Assembly (NCBI RefSeq): GCF_002000085.1
Contig: NZ_MUZU01000012.1
Span: forward strand, 59,233 to 123,232
Length of the DNA stretch: 64,000 bases
Source of the DNA: Pseudocolwellia agarivorans
GTDB lineage: Bacteria > Pseudomonadota > Gammaproteobacteria > Enterobacterales > Alteromonadaceae
Direction of reading: 5' to 3'
The notes under the pieces were generated by a model that ran no database searches, was not told the DNA's origin, and worked only from the letters and a program-made list of their open reading frames with translations. The translations under genes were made by a program, and so were the position numbers. This document shows positions 54,007-63,928 of this stretch, piece after piece. Within the stretch, counting starts at the first letter, position 1, and every line of letters begins with the position of its first letter.

Positions 54007-54044
54007 CAATTATATTTCTTATTTACTTAATAAAAGAGTCAACA

Positions 54045-54347
54045 ATGTATTATTTAATCTATAGTGAAGATATCGAAAACAGTTTAGCATTACGTATGAG
54101 TGTTAGAGAACAGCATCTTGAACGTCTTAAGAACTTACAAAACGAAGGTCGTTTATTAGTTGCAGGTCCTTGCCCCGCAATTGACAGTGAAAATCCCGGT
54201 GATGCCGGGTTTACTGGCTCATTAGTTATTGCTGAGTTTAGTGATTTAGAAACGGCACAAGCTTGGGCTGATGTAGATCCTTATATTGCAGCAGGTGTTT
54301 ATAAAAAAGTAACGGTTAAACCTTATAAAAAAGTATTACCTGCCTAA
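54045..54347 (+). CDS. yciI: YciI-family protein
   Basis: 100 residues: Y-Y-L-I-Y-S-E-D at the start, R-E-Q-H-L-E-R-L (His in the putative active site), [25 protein letters not shown] (Asp-Pro pair). YciI proteins have a ferredoxin-like fold and a His/Asp pair of unproven catalytic use. It lies 38 bases after yciB. Confidence 0.93.
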   Translation: MYYLIYSEDIENSLALRMSVREQHLERLKNLQNEGRLLVAGPCPAIDSENPGDAGFTGSLVIAEFSDLETAQAWADVDPYIAAGVYKKVTVKPYKKVLPA

Positions 54348-54374
54348 AAGATAAAAAGAAGAGAATAAATACTT

Positions 54375-54782
54375 ATGATAAAACGATTAATAGCCATAGC
54401 TACACCTATTTTATTCTCTTCTACTTTAGTGTTCGCAGATACAAAAGATCCTATTTTTGCTAAATGTTTATCTAAAGAAACAAATAACAGTAAATACTCT
54501 CAATGTTTAGATACAGTCAAAATTAAAATAGATAGAGAACTTGAAACATGGGTAAATAATCAATTATTTATTCTTGAAGAAATAGCGAGAACAACAGGTA
54601 GAAAATCAGCATATGACATGTTCAAACGCTCGCAAAAAAACTTTGTCACCTTTAGAGATAACAATTGTAAATGGCAGTTTTTAGCCGAATTACCATCAAA
54701 TGTATCAGCTCCAACCTATAAAGAATGCTACATATTAACGAGTAGAGATAGAATTAAAGAATTAAGCCGCATTGCTAAGTAA
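54375..54782 (+). CDS. secreted LprI-like (DUF1311) protein
   Basis: 135 residues with a signal peptide (cleavage near V-F-A/D-T). The mature part has the LprI/DUF1311 pattern: four cysteines, F-A-K-C-L-S, Y-S-Q-C-L-D, then a helix, F-R-D-N-N-C-K-W and the C-terminal K-E-C-Y-I-L-T-S-R-D-R-I-K-E-L. Relatives inhibit lysozyme or are periplasmic proteins of unknown role. It follows yciI at 27 bases, so it may share its transcript. Family call moderate. Confidence 0.7.
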   Translation: MIKRLIAIATPILFSSTLVFADTKDPIFAKCLSKETNNSKYSQCLDTVKIKIDRELETWVNNQLFILEEIARTTGRKSAYDMFKRSQKNFVTFRDNNCKWQFLAELPSNVSAPTYKECYILTSRDRIKELSRIAK

Positions 54783-54988
54783 TTTATGAAACCAAGTTAA
54801 TGAATTTATTATTTAACTTGCTATGGTACGTCTCTCATCGTTATGCTTTTGTTCAGCCCCTCCTCCCTTATTTCGCTTTTAATCTTTTGTTATTGCTTTG
54901 TGATAATTTTGTGATAGTTGCTCTCTAGTATGTTAATTGATTGTTACTCACATTAATTATTAATAAAAACATATTGGGAAAATTTATT

Positions 54989-55825
54989 ATGAACATATTT
55001 AAGAAAGCGATATTAACAACTATTGCAAGCACGGCTTTATTGTCGAGCAGTGCAAATGCTGCAATAGTGGAAGTTGAAGTCAGTAATTTATTTGATGCGG
55101 GTGGTTTAGCACTAACGCCAGTTTGGTTAGGTTTTCATGATGGGTCTTTTGATTCTTTTGATGCTGGTACAATGGCTTCAGCATCTTTACAAGCCTTAGC
55201 TGAAGGTGGAGATGTTTCAGGTATCGTTTCTGATTTTTCATTAAGTAATTCAAGCGGACAACAAGGTGTATTAACTGCACCCGCAGGTTTTGCAGGCGCT
55301 CCAGTATTTGAGCCTGGTGAATCAGCAACATCTGCTACTTTTAACATAAACTCGACTGACAGCGGTTATTTTAGTTTCTTATCTATGTTAATTCCTACTA
55401 ACGATGCTTTTATTGGTAACGATAATGCTATGGCTTATTCGTTATTTGATACTAACGATAATTTCGTTGGTTTAGATATTCTAATATTAGGTAATAATGT
55501 TTGGGACTCTGGTACAGAATTAAATACAGGCTACGGTTCTCCATTTTTAGCTGGAGCCAATGCACAACCGAGACAAGACGAAAATGGCGTTGTTAGCCAA
55601 CACTCTGGTCTAACTGTACTTGCGGGCGGTTTATCTATTTTTGGTGGTAATACACCCGCTGGTTATTCTATTGATGCGGCAGCGGCTGACTTTACAGCAC
55701 GTGGCTTTGAAGTCGCACGTATTACAGTAAACCAAGTACCTGTTCCAGCAAGTGCAGGATTATTTGCTATGGGAATATTTGCTCTAGCGGGCTTTAAGCG
55801 TAGTAAAAACAGTGTAAAAGCATAA
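54989..55825 (+). CDS. secreted spondin-N-domain protein with PEP-CTERM-like tail
   Basis: About 278 residues. The signal peptide ends near S-A-N-A/A-I. The spondin-N pattern follows: V-E-V-E-V-S-N-L-F-D, L-T-P-V-W-L-G-F-H-D-G, F-D-A-G-T-M-A-S-A-S-L-Q-A-L-A-E-G-G-D. The C-terminus carries V-P-V-P-A-S, a hydrophobic helix and the basic end K-R-S-K-N, the layout of PEP-CTERM sorting signals read by exosortase. The ATG at 54989 is preferred over an ATG 48 bases upstream because it starts the signal peptide directly. The protein is acidic and probably exported to the surface or biofilm matrix. No exosortase gene is in the window. Confidence 0.8.
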   Translation: MNIFKKAILTTIASTALLSSSANAAIVEVEVSNLFDAGGLALTPVWLGFHDGSFDSFDAGTMASASLQALAEGGDVSGIVSDFSLSNSSGQQGVLTAPAGFAGAPVFEPGESATSATFNINSTDSGYFSFLSMLIPTNDAFIGNDNAMAYSLFDTNDNFVGLDILILGNNVWDSGTELNTGYGSPFLAGANAQPRQDENGVVSQHSGLTVLAGGLSIFGGNTPAGYSIDAAAADFTARGFEVARITVNQVPVPASAGLFAMGIFALAGFKRSKNSVKA

Positions 55826-55870
55826 TTATTTTACACTTACATTACATAACTCAAGTTCGGGTTAAAAACT

Positions 55871-55904
55871 AAAAAAGGTGATAGAACTTTCTATCACCTT
55901 TTTT
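55871..55904. terminator. bidirectional terminator between the spondin and kdsA genes
   Basis: AAAAAAGGTGATAG, loop AACTTT, CTATCACCTTTTTT form a perfect 14-bp stem with A- and T-runs on both sides, a textbook bidirectional terminator for the convergent genes. Confidence 0.92.
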
Positions 55905-55931
55905 ATTTAGTAATTGTATATAAAATTGATG

Positions 55932-56783
<852 letters not shown>

Positions 56784-56823
56784 TTATGATATTTTAATTA
56801 ATTTATCGTGTTGATTAATATGT

Positions 56824-57627
56824 TTAATGCAATACGTTATCAACAACAGTTATTTTTTCTAATTGCATTTTTAGCAACTGCGCTGCGGGATCTTTAGGGC
56901 ACTGTTCCACAAAGTACTGATAATCGTCGTATGCTACTTTAAAACAATCTAACTGATGCAATAAAAAGCCACGATCTCTTCTTTCAAAAGGGTCTTCAGG
57001 GCGTAGTTCTATTAATAAATCCACACACTTTAAGGCTTGGTCAAAAGCCAACTCTTTGATCAATGAATTTTTAAGGGCTGTTAGATGTTCAATGATTAAA
57101 GCAGATTTATCCATTGAATGTAATTCTAAATTACTTGGATCACCTTCTACGTCGTCCATCCTATTATCAAGTTGTTGCCAGTCAATGGATTCACCATTTA
57201 CGGGATCAAAAATAATCGCATAGCTATCATCACAGCTAATTCTTACCATAATATTATCAGGTACGAAGACAACATCAGCTTCAAAGTAACAAGCTTCAAT
57301 AATATGCTGTAATATTACAGCTTTAACTGTAGGGGCTAGAACTCGATAACCAATACCTGTTTCTATTTGAAAAGAAATAACAGGCCAAAATGCTTTAGGG
57401 TTATCAATAAACATTTGCCCTACAAACAATTCATTAATTAAAACTTCTACTTGCTCTAAAGGGCTTTCGATATCATCTATTGCTAATTGACAACTTTCTA
57501 TGATTTTTTCGATATTTTGCATCGATGTATCATTTCGTCCAAAAACAAACTCTTCAATTAACAAAAATAAATGCAATAAACCTTTTTCGTCTGATTGGAG
57601 TTCAGATAACAATAATTCGTTCTTCAA
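56824..57627 (-). CDS. sirB1: SirB1/YchA family protein
   Basis: 267 residues: an N-terminal helical domain, the transglutaminase-like core with F-W-P-V-I-S-F-Q-I-E-T-G-I-G-Y-R-V-L and Y-A-I-I-F-D-P-V-N-G, and a C-terminal TPR-like pair (L-I-E-L-R-P-E-D-P-F-E-R-R-D-R-G-F-L-L). The usual transglutaminase Cys is not evident, as is common in SirB1. Its role is unproven. The start is TTG at 57627; AGGAAG lies about 12 bases upstream and no in-frame ATG is near. Confidence 0.88.
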   Translation of the reverse strand: MKNELLLSELQSDEKGLLHLFLLIEEFVFGRNDTSMQNIEKIIESCQLAIDDIESPLEQVEVLINELFVGQMFIDNPKAFWPVISFQIETGIGYRVLAPTVKAVILQHIIEACYFEADVVFVPDNIMVRISCDDSYAIIFDPVNGESIDWQQLDNRMDDVEGDPSNLELHSMDKSALIIEHLTALKNSLIKELAFDQALKCVDLLIELRPEDPFERRDRGFLLHQLDCFKVAYDDYQYFVEQCPKDPAAQLLKMQLEKITVVDNVLH

Positions 57628-57698
57628 AATAATTCTATGCTTCCTGTAAATTAGATATCATGCAATATGGGGTAAAACGCTAATATTTAAAGTGGAGA

Positions 57699-58061
57699 TT
57701 AAAAGAAAACACCTTGTTTAGTCATAGCAAGTCTTACAACCAGCATTATCCAACCTAAAGCACCTAAATAACCTATAACTCTCATCATATTATTTTTAGC
57801 AATCTTCAAAGTGTAGTACCCCGTAAATATATAGGCGAATACCGCTAATATTTTTTCACCCAACCAAAGTTGTTCCATTGGATTAATAGACAATTTAACA
57901 GCCATAATCACACCAAGAACAAGTAAAAATGTATCAATAACATGTGGAGCTATTTTTACCCATTTTTTATCGAGTTGAGCTGAATTCATTAACAACCAAG
58001 CAAAACGTAAAGTAAATAAACCCACACTAAGTAATGCTAAAGTCATATGTAAATGTTTCAT
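57699..58061 (-). CDS. sirB2: SirB2 family membrane protein
   Basis: 120 residues with four membrane segments and the SirB2 pattern: H-L-H-M-T-L-A-L-L-S-V-G-L-F at the start, P-H-V-I-D-T-F-L-L-V-L-G, W-L-G-E-K-I-L-A-V-F-A-Y-I, and L-G-A-L-G-W-I-M-L-V near the end. Function unknown; conserved beside sirB1 and prmC. AAGGA precedes the ATG. Confidence 0.92.
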   Translation of the reverse strand: MKHLHMTLALLSVGLFTLRFAWLLMNSAQLDKKWVKIAPHVIDTFLLVLGVIMAVKLSINPMEQLWLGEKILAVFAYIFTGYYTLKIAKNNMMRVIGYLGALGWIMLVVRLAMTKQGVFF

Positions 58062-58140
58062 GAAGATCCTTGATAATTATTTGAATTATAAATTAGTTTT
58101 GAAATTAAATTTCTGAGTTAGCTATTTAAATCAAAGCGTT

Positions 58141-59028
58141 TTATTGATGAATAGTACCAAAGGTAACTCGGTCGTTTTCACCATAATCTCGTATTGTTTT
58201 AACTCCGCTAAAGCCTGAAGCTAACATGATATTCCTAACCGCTTCACCTTGGTTGTAACCATGTTCAAAGAACAGATACCCCCTCTGCTTTAAATAAGGT
58301 ACAGCTTGATTGACTATTTTTGTGATATCCGCTAAACCTTCATCTTGGGCAACTAATGCACTTAAAGGTTCAAACCTGACGTCACCTTGTGATAAATGAA
58401 TATCTTTTTCGTCAATGTAAGGTGGATTACTAATAATAACATCGAAGCGTTTATCTGTACCTACATTTAGGAACCAATCGCTTTGATAAATATTAACGTT
58501 ATTAATGCCTAAATACTTGGCATTTTTTTGTGCTAATGTGACAGCGTTTTCGCTGTAGTCAATCGCTTCAATATCCCAACTTGGTTTTTCAGATGCTAAT
58601 GCAAGCGCAATTGCACCTGTGCCTGTACCTAAATCAATGCAACTTATTATTTTGTTTTCAGTATCTGATAACTTCTTTTCTAGGTTCTCTTCTACTTCAA
58701 CTAAAATTTGTTCAATAAGCACTTCAGTATCAGGACGAGGAATTAAGGTTGATGCATCACAATAAAACGGTAAAGACCAAAACTCTTTAACCCCTGTAAT
58801 ATAAGCAATGGGCTTACCTAATAAACGTTCTTGAAGTAAAGCTAAATAGGAAGTAAGTTGGCTGGCTGTTAATAGTTTTTCAGGCCAAGTATATAAGTAG
58901 TTTATTTCTTTATCTAAAACAAAACTAAGTAGGACTTGAGAATCGAGTTTGGCGCTGTCAGATACTTTTTCAAGCAATGCAGTACCAAACTCTATTTGCG
59001 TTTTTATGCTATTTTTTTCAGTTAGCAT
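58141..59028 (-). CDS. prmC: release factor glutamine methyltransferase PrmC
   Basis: 295 residues. PrmC methylates the glutamine of the GGQ motif in RF1 and RF2. Landmarks: G-K-P-I-A-Y-I-T-G, F-W-S-L-P-F, L-I-P-R-P-D-T-E-V-L, the SAM site D-L-G-T-G-T-G-A-I-A-L-A-L-A, and the catalytic N-P-P-Y-I. It lies 35 bases behind prfA, its substrate gene. Confidence 0.97.
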   Translation of the reverse strand: MLTEKNSIKTQIEFGTALLEKVSDSAKLDSQVLLSFVLDKEINYLYTWPEKLLTASQLTSYLALLQERLLGKPIAYITGVKEFWSLPFYCDASTLIPRPDTEVLIEQILVEVEENLEKKLSDTENKIISCIDLGTGTGAIALALASEKPSWDIEAIDYSENAVTLAQKNAKYLGINNVNIYQSDWFLNVGTDKRFDVIISNPPYIDEKDIHLSQGDVRFEPLSALVAQDEGLADITKIVNQAVPYLKQRGYLFFEHGYNQGEAVRNIMLASGFSGVKTIRDYGENDRVTFGTIHQ

Positions 59029-59063
59029 TGAAAGGTCTTTTATTGATTAGACAGATTAACAAG

Positions 59064-60146
59064 TTAATCAGAAACTTCAGCTAATAAATCAGCTTGGTTT
59101 TCTTGCATGATAGGTTCCATGATCAACTGCAAATTACCTTCCATAATTTCATTTAAACGATAAAGGGTTAAGTTGATTCTGTGATCACTCATACGACCTT
59201 GTGGGAAGTTGTAAGTACGAATACGTTCAGAACGATCACCACTTGCCACTAAGTTACGACGAGAAGACTCTTCTTCACTTCTACGTTTTTCGTCTTCAGC
59301 TTGTTGTAATCGCGCTTGTAAAACAGACATAGCTTGTGCTCTGTTTTTATGTTGTGAACGTTGATCCTGACATTCAACCACCACACCTGTTGGTATATGT
59401 GTAATACGAATAGCTGAATCGGTTTTGTTAACGTGTTGCCCACCCGCACCAGATGCTCTAAACGTATCAACTTTTAAATCAGCTTTGTTAATTTCAATCG
59501 CTTCAGACTCAGGAATTTCAGGCATTACTACCACAGTACATGCAGAAGTATGAACACGGCCTTGAGATTCAGTTTCAGGCACACGTTGAACACGATGTCC
59601 ACCTGATTCAAATTTCATGTGTCCGTAAACACCTTCACCATCAATTTTCATAATAATTTCTTTAAAGCCGCCTTGCTCACTTTCGTTAGAGTTCATTAAT
59701 TCGATTCTCCAACCTTTCTTTTCAGCATAGCGTGTGTACATACGGTATAAATCACCCGCAAATATAGCCGCTTCATCACCACCAGCACCGGCACGTATTT
59801 CTACGAAACAGTTATTATCGTCTTTAGGATCTCTTGGTAGTAATAAAATTTGTAGCTCATCAGTTTTTTCTTCTACCGCTTTTTTAGCACTTTTAAATTC
59901 GTCTTGTGCCATATCACGCATATCAGGATCATCATCCTTTAGCATTTCTTCTGCTGTTTCAAAATCGTCAACAGCATCTTTATAGGCATTAAAAGCGTTA
60001 GTTATAATTTCTAACTGTGAAAATTCTTTAGATAAGGCTCTAAACTTTTCTTGATCTGAGATTGTTTCAGGATCAGAAAGTAACGCTTGAACTTCTTCGA
60101 AACGTTCAGAAATAATTTCAAGCTTTTGATAAACTGAGTTTTTCAT
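59064..60146 (-). CDS. prfA: peptide chain release factor 1
   Basis: 360 residues, the normal length. It reads UAA and UAG. The recognition loop region has [15 protein letters not shown]; the P-x-T tripeptide is P-E-T here where E. coli has P-A-T. The catalytic [13 protein letters not shown] is intact. It sits between hemA and prmC, with a 158-base gap behind hemA that may hold its own promoter. Confidence 0.97.
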   Translation of the reverse strand: MKNSVYQKLEIISERFEEVQALLSDPETISDQEKFRALSKEFSQLEIITNAFNAYKDAVDDFETAEEMLKDDDPDMRDMAQDEFKSAKKAVEEKTDELQILLLPRDPKDDNNCFVEIRAGAGGDEAAIFAGDLYRMYTRYAEKKGWRIELMNSNESEQGGFKEIIMKIDGEGVYGHMKFESGGHRVQRVPETESQGRVHTSACTVVVMPEIPESEAIEINKADLKVDTFRASGAGGQHVNKTDSAIRITHIPTGVVVECQDQRSQHKNRAQAMSVLQARLQQAEDEKRRSEEESSRRNLVASGDRSERIRTYNFPQGRMSDHRINLTLYRLNEIMEGNLQLIMEPIMQENQADLLAEVSD

Positions 60147-60304
60147 TAAATTATTCTTTTATTGGGAAAATTTAGTCGAGCTAAAGTTGCAGTATTCTAG
60201 TGCTATTCAAACTGACAGTAAATTTTTTATCACGAAAATTAAGTAAATGTACGATGGTTTGCATGTTTTTTAAACAAAAACAAATATTATGATAAGGATA
60301 GTAG

Positions 60305-61573
60305 CTAAGGTTTTTTATCTATATCAAAAATATCTCTTAAATAAATAAGTTTGTCTAACTCTCCACCTTGCGCAGCTGATTGTAATGCACTTGTGGGAGC
60401 ATGCATAAATTTATTGGTTAATTTTGTTGCTAATTCAGCCACCACAGCCTCAGGATTTTTATTACTTTTTAGCTGAGTAAGTGCTTTTTCAAGTAATTGA
60501 TCTCTGCTTTCTAGACACTGTTTACGATAGCTGACTACTGTATCTTGTGTATTTAAACCTCGCAGCCATGACATGAAACTATTTGATTGAGTATTTACAA
60601 TACTTTCAGCTTCTACAGCAGCCTTTCTACGATTCTCCATATTTTGAGCTATGATGCTTTGAAGATCATCAACAGTATATAAAAACACATCTTCTAAATC
60701 AGCAACTTGCTCTTCAATATCACGAGGAACAGCTAAATCTACCATGAAAATAGGTTGATGTTTACGCTTAGACAAAGCATGTTCTACCATCCCCTTACCT
60801 ATTATAGGTAAAGTACTCCCTGTTGAGCTAATCACAATATCTGACTCACTCATACGTTCTGGTATTTGTGCTAATGTGATCACTTCCGCACCAAATTTAT
60901 CAGCCATTACTTCAGCTTTAGCAAGTGTTCTATTTGCTACTGTTATTTTACCTACATTATTCTCATAAAGATGTTTAGCCACTAACTCAATCGTTTCACC
61001 TGCCCCAACCAGTAATACTCGTACTTTTTCTAATTTAGCAAATATGTGTTTAGCTAGATTAACTGAAGCAAATGCGACAGAAACAGCGCTAGAACCTATT
61101 TCAGTTTCGGTTCTTACTTGTTTAGCTACACCAAAAGTTCGTTGAAACAATCGGTCCATAACTAAAGCCATTGAACCTGCTGCTTTAGCTTGACTATAAG
61201 CTTGTTTCATTTGCCCTAATATTTGAGGTTCACCTAAAACCAAAGAATCTAAACCACAAGCTACTCGCATCATATGATTAACGGCTTGTTGGCCTTGATG
61301 AATATATAAACTAGGTAAAATAGTAGAAGCCGGAACATTATGATATTGCTCAAGCCAATTCATAAGGCGTTCTTGAGTTTGATCAAGCGTATCATCTTGT
61401 ACTAAATACAACTCTGTACGATTACAGGTTGATAAAATAGCAGCTTCTTTGCATTGAACAGAATCAAGCATACTTTGAAGCGCTGTTGATAATGCGTCGG
61501 GATTAAAAGAAATTTTTTCTCTTACCGATACAGGGGCAGTTTTATGATTTATTCCAACAGCAATAATAGACAT
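60305..61573 (-). CDS. hemA: glutamyl-tRNA reductase HemA
   Basis: About 422 residues. It reduces glutamyl-tRNA to glutamate-1-semialdehyde, the first step of haem synthesis by the C5 path. Landmarks: I-I-A-V-G-I-N-H-K-T-A-P-V-S-V-R-E-K at the start, catalytic Cys in S-T-C-N-R-T-E-L-Y, L-G-E-P-Q-I-L-G-Q-M-K-Q-A, the NADPH site G-A-G-E-T-I-E-L-V, and M-V-D-L-A-V-P-R-D-I-E. The ATG at 61573 is chosen because the family starts there; the upstream in-frame start would add 16 unrelated residues. It heads the block that ends with kdsA. Confidence 0.96.
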   Translation of the reverse strand: MSIIAVGINHKTAPVSVREKISFNPDALSTALQSMLDSVQCKEAAILSTCNRTELYLVQDDTLDQTQERLMNWLEQYHNVPASTILPSLYIHQGQQAVNHMMRVACGLDSLVLGEPQILGQMKQAYSQAKAAGSMALVMDRLFQRTFGVAKQVRTETEIGSSAVSVAFASVNLAKHIFAKLEKVRVLLVGAGETIELVAKHLYENNVGKITVANRTLAKAEVMADKFGAEVITLAQIPERMSESDIVISSTGSTLPIIGKGMVEHALSKRKHQPIFMVDLAVPRDIEEQVADLEDVFLYTVDDLQSIIAQNMENRRKAAVEAESIVNTQSNSFMSWLRGLNTQDTVVSYRKQCLESRDQLLEKALTQLKSNKNPEAVVAELATKLTNKFMHAPTSALQSAAQGGELDKLIYLRDIFDIDKKP

Positions 61574-61850
61574 AATGCTATAAATTAAGCCTTTTGACGA
61601 AAACGAAACAAAAACTATCAATCGCTTTGATAATTTTATTTTTATTAATAGCTCAATATTTATTATTTATTAAGCCTAAAAGACTAGATATTGAACAAGA
61701 TCGGCATTATACCACATAATGCTATAAATATATAAGAAGGGACTAAAAACCTACATAAAGTAATATGCTTTAATTGAACATAGATCAATAAATAATGATT
61801 AAAAATTAAAAGTTGTTGATTTTTCCTTAATTATACTAGGGTCTGTTGAT

Positions 61851-62020
61851 CTTTCAGGTATTTTTTGCAGCAGTCTATTTGACTTTTATACAAAATATAG
61901 TGAGTTAATGTGTGGTCGTTCCACATAAAATCACTATAACAAAGTAGAAATATCAAACATGCGCTGTCCAAGGGTTCATTTAAAAGCGATTTATTCTTCA
62001 TTACCTATATGGATGTAGGT
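61851..62020. other. probable insertion-sequence end fragment (uncertain)
   Basis: About 170 bases beginning GGGTCTGTTGATCTTTCAG between hemA and the IS50-type remnant. That start resembles the ends of several insertion sequences from marine gammaproteobacteria. No matching inverted partner is in the window and no transposase frame is clear, so this is only a pattern impression. The remaining bases (61622-61850) are AT-rich leader sequence of hemA. Confidence 0.3.
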
Positions 62021-62039
62021 CTGTCTCTTGATCACAAGT
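62021..62039 (+). repeat. 19-bp terminal inverted repeat of an IS50/Tn5-type element
   Basis: CTGTCTCTTGATCACAAGT matches the Tn5/IS50 ends: the first 13 bases equal the IS50 inside end and the last bases (CACAAGT) equal the outside end. It overlaps the transposase stop codon, exactly as in IS50. The 9 bases outside it (GATGTAGGT, 62012-62020) would be one copy of the target duplication. Confidence 0.8.
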
Positions 62040-62190
62040 ATTGAGTCTGTTGAAGTGATTTAAACATTTCAGCAGACTCTACTATTTCCGTCAGTTTATT
62101 CCAACCTAACCAAAGTGCTTTCATGCTTACACGTCCACTGCGCTTACTAACATACCAAAACATATTACTTTTTCGTAAATCATTTAGATG
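62032..62190 (-). pseudogene. C-terminal fragment of an IS4-family (IS50 group) transposase
   Basis: Fifty-two codons and TGA. The end reads F-W-Y-V-S-K-R-S-G-R, then A-L-W-L-G-W-N-K-L, like the Tn5 transposase C-terminus (M-D-S-K-R-T-G, A-L-W-E-G-W-E-A-L). This is the dimerisation helix region; the DDE catalytic core is gone. An in-frame stop at 62191-62193 marks the break, 18 bases from the sulfatase stop codon. Cannot be active. Confidence 0.8.
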
Positions 62191-62210
62191 TCAAAAAAAT
62201 CACCAACGGA

Positions 62211-63857
62211 TTAGTAACCGCTAACCCAATCAGGTAAAATCACACCATTACTCTTAGCATATGCATCCCACCTATGAATCATTTTATGTAACTGCGAACT
62301 ATTTTTTTCTGCTAAGTCATTTATCTCCAAGGGATCTTTATCTAAATTGTACAATTCCCACTCCCCTTTTCCGTATGGTGGTTGCGCATTAACTATTTTC
62401 CATTGTTCAAAACGATAGGCTTTTCGCCCCATCAACTCCCATCCCATTTCTGGACGGTTATTATTATCTGATAAAATGTCACGTCCTGTCATAGGAATAA
62501 CGGCATGACTTTTAATATGATTGTCTGGTTTTGGTATATCAATAATATTCAACAATGTAGGCATAATATCTTTAACTGACACAAACTCTGACAAGATGTT
62601 ATTTTTTAAAAACATAGGTTTATTTTGTAAAGTAGGTAATTTAATAATAGCTGGAGCACGTATCCCCCCTTCATGTACAAACCCCTTAGATAACCTAGCT
62701 GCACCAACACTTGCTCGAGCCCAATTAGGTCCAATAAGTAAATACGAATTAGCTTTTCCCATGTTTTTATAGCTATTATCACAACATTTTTGAATCCAAG
62801 GTTTTACTTCAGCCAAACCATATTCTGTATCATGTCCTTCTGCGCCATTATCAGACATTATAAAAATCAGTGTATTATCATATTGATTTACTGATTTTAG
62901 ATAATCGAAAAGTTTACCTAGATAAACATCAATGTCGTCTAACATTGCCGCATAGATTTCCATTTTACGCTCTTCTACTTTTTGTTGATGTATGTCTAGC
63001 TCATTCCAATGCAATTCTTTCGGTAATAATTCAGGTAATTGACTATTTTTAGGAAACACACCAAGTTCGATAGCTTTTCTCAGCCTTTGCTTAGCTAACA
63101 CCTCATAGCCTTTAGAATAATTTCCTTTATATTTTTCAATTGATTTTTCAGGTGCCTGCAAAGGCCAGTGAACAGCGGAGTAAGAAAGATACGCAAAAAA
63201 AGGAGAAGATTGCTCCTTTTTATTTTCATTATCTAAGTAAGAGATTAATTTTTCTGTAAAAAATTTTGTAGAATAAAAACCTTTTGGAAGTGATACTAAT
63301 TTACCATTTTCTCGATATAAAGCAGGCTTACCAAATAAACCTAAGTCGTTAAAATGCCCACCACCACCATTTAATAATGCATAAGAATTGTCAAAACCTT
63401 GTGCGGCTGGACTGGTATTTTCGTCTAATCCTAAATGCCATTTACCGGTCATAAAAGTACTATATCCATACATTTTAAGTAACTCAGGCAAACTTATACT
63501 GACATTAGTTAAATAACCTTCATAACCTGACTTTCCTTTTTGATTAGGAGACAGCTCTTCATACATATTTCCTAAGCCAACAATATGATTATCAAGCCCT
63601 GTTAATAGCATTGCACGGGTAGGTGAACATGTGGAGGCTGTATAAAAATGATTTAATTTAATCCCTTCATTAGCAATAATATCTATATTAGGTGTTTCTA
63701 TTTCACTACCAAAGCTTCCTATATCAGTCATACCTACGTCATCTAATACAATAAATAAAACATTCGGCCGAGAAGGCTCTTTTGCTAAAGAAATAAACGG
63801 TATTGAAATTACCAAAGAAACAATAAGAAATTTAAAGGGGTTCATGAATATACTCAT
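62211..63857 (-). CDS. secreted type I sulfatase (arylsulfatase family)
   Basis: 548 residues with a signal peptide (cleavage near S-L-A/K-E). The sulfatase pattern is complete: N-V-L-F-I-V-L-D-D-V-G (metal Asp pair), the formylglycine signature C-S-P-T-R-A-M-L-L-T-G with Cys77 as the residue to be oxidised, G-K-W-H-L-G, the second metal site S-D-N-G-A-E, and a C-terminal small domain with W-E-L-Y-N-L-D-K-D-P-L-E. It needs a formylglycine-generating enzyme, absent from the window. It cuts sulfate esters of algal polysaccharide or other sulfated compounds. Two in-frame ATGs (63857 and 63845) are possible starts; neither has a clear ribosome site. Confidence 0.93.
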   Translation of the reverse strand: MSIFMNPFKFLIVSLVISIPFISLAKEPSRPNVLFIVLDDVGMTDIGSFGSEIETPNIDIIANEGIKLNHFYTASTCSPTRAMLLTGLDNHIVGLGNMYEELSPNQKGKSGYEGYLTNVSISLPELLKMYGYSTFMTGKWHLGLDENTSPAAQGFDNSYALLNGGGGHFNDLGLFGKPALYRENGKLVSLPKGFYSTKFFTEKLISYLDNENKKEQSSPFFAYLSYSAVHWPLQAPEKSIEKYKGNYSKGYEVLAKQRLRKAIELGVFPKNSQLPELLPKELHWNELDIHQQKVEERKMEIYAAMLDDIDVYLGKLFDYLKSVNQYDNTLIFIMSDNGAEGHDTEYGLAEVKPWIQKCCDNSYKNMGKANSYLLIGPNWARASVGAARLSKGFVHEGGIRAPAIIKLPTLQNKPMFLKNNILSEFVSVKDIMPTLLNIIDIPKPDNHIKSHAVIPMTGRDILSDNNNRPEMGWELMGRKAYRFEQWKIVNAQPPYGKGEWELYNLDKDPLEINDLAEKNSSQLHKMIHRWDAYAKSNGVILPDWVSGY

Positions 63858-63928
63858 AAATTGAATTTTAATGGTTTAATAAAATCTCACTAAATTAAAA
63901 TACAAATAAAGTGAGATTTATGACCTGA

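Noticed and set aside
55080..55347. Two minus-strand frames of 70-83 codons opposite the spondin gene
   Set aside because: Antisense shadows with compositional bias and no ribosome sites.
62043..62079. Imperfect inverted repeat GAGTCTGTTGAA / TTTCAGCAGACTC as a terminator
   Set aside because: It lies inside the transposase fragment coding for its C-terminus and has no T-tract; likely incidental.
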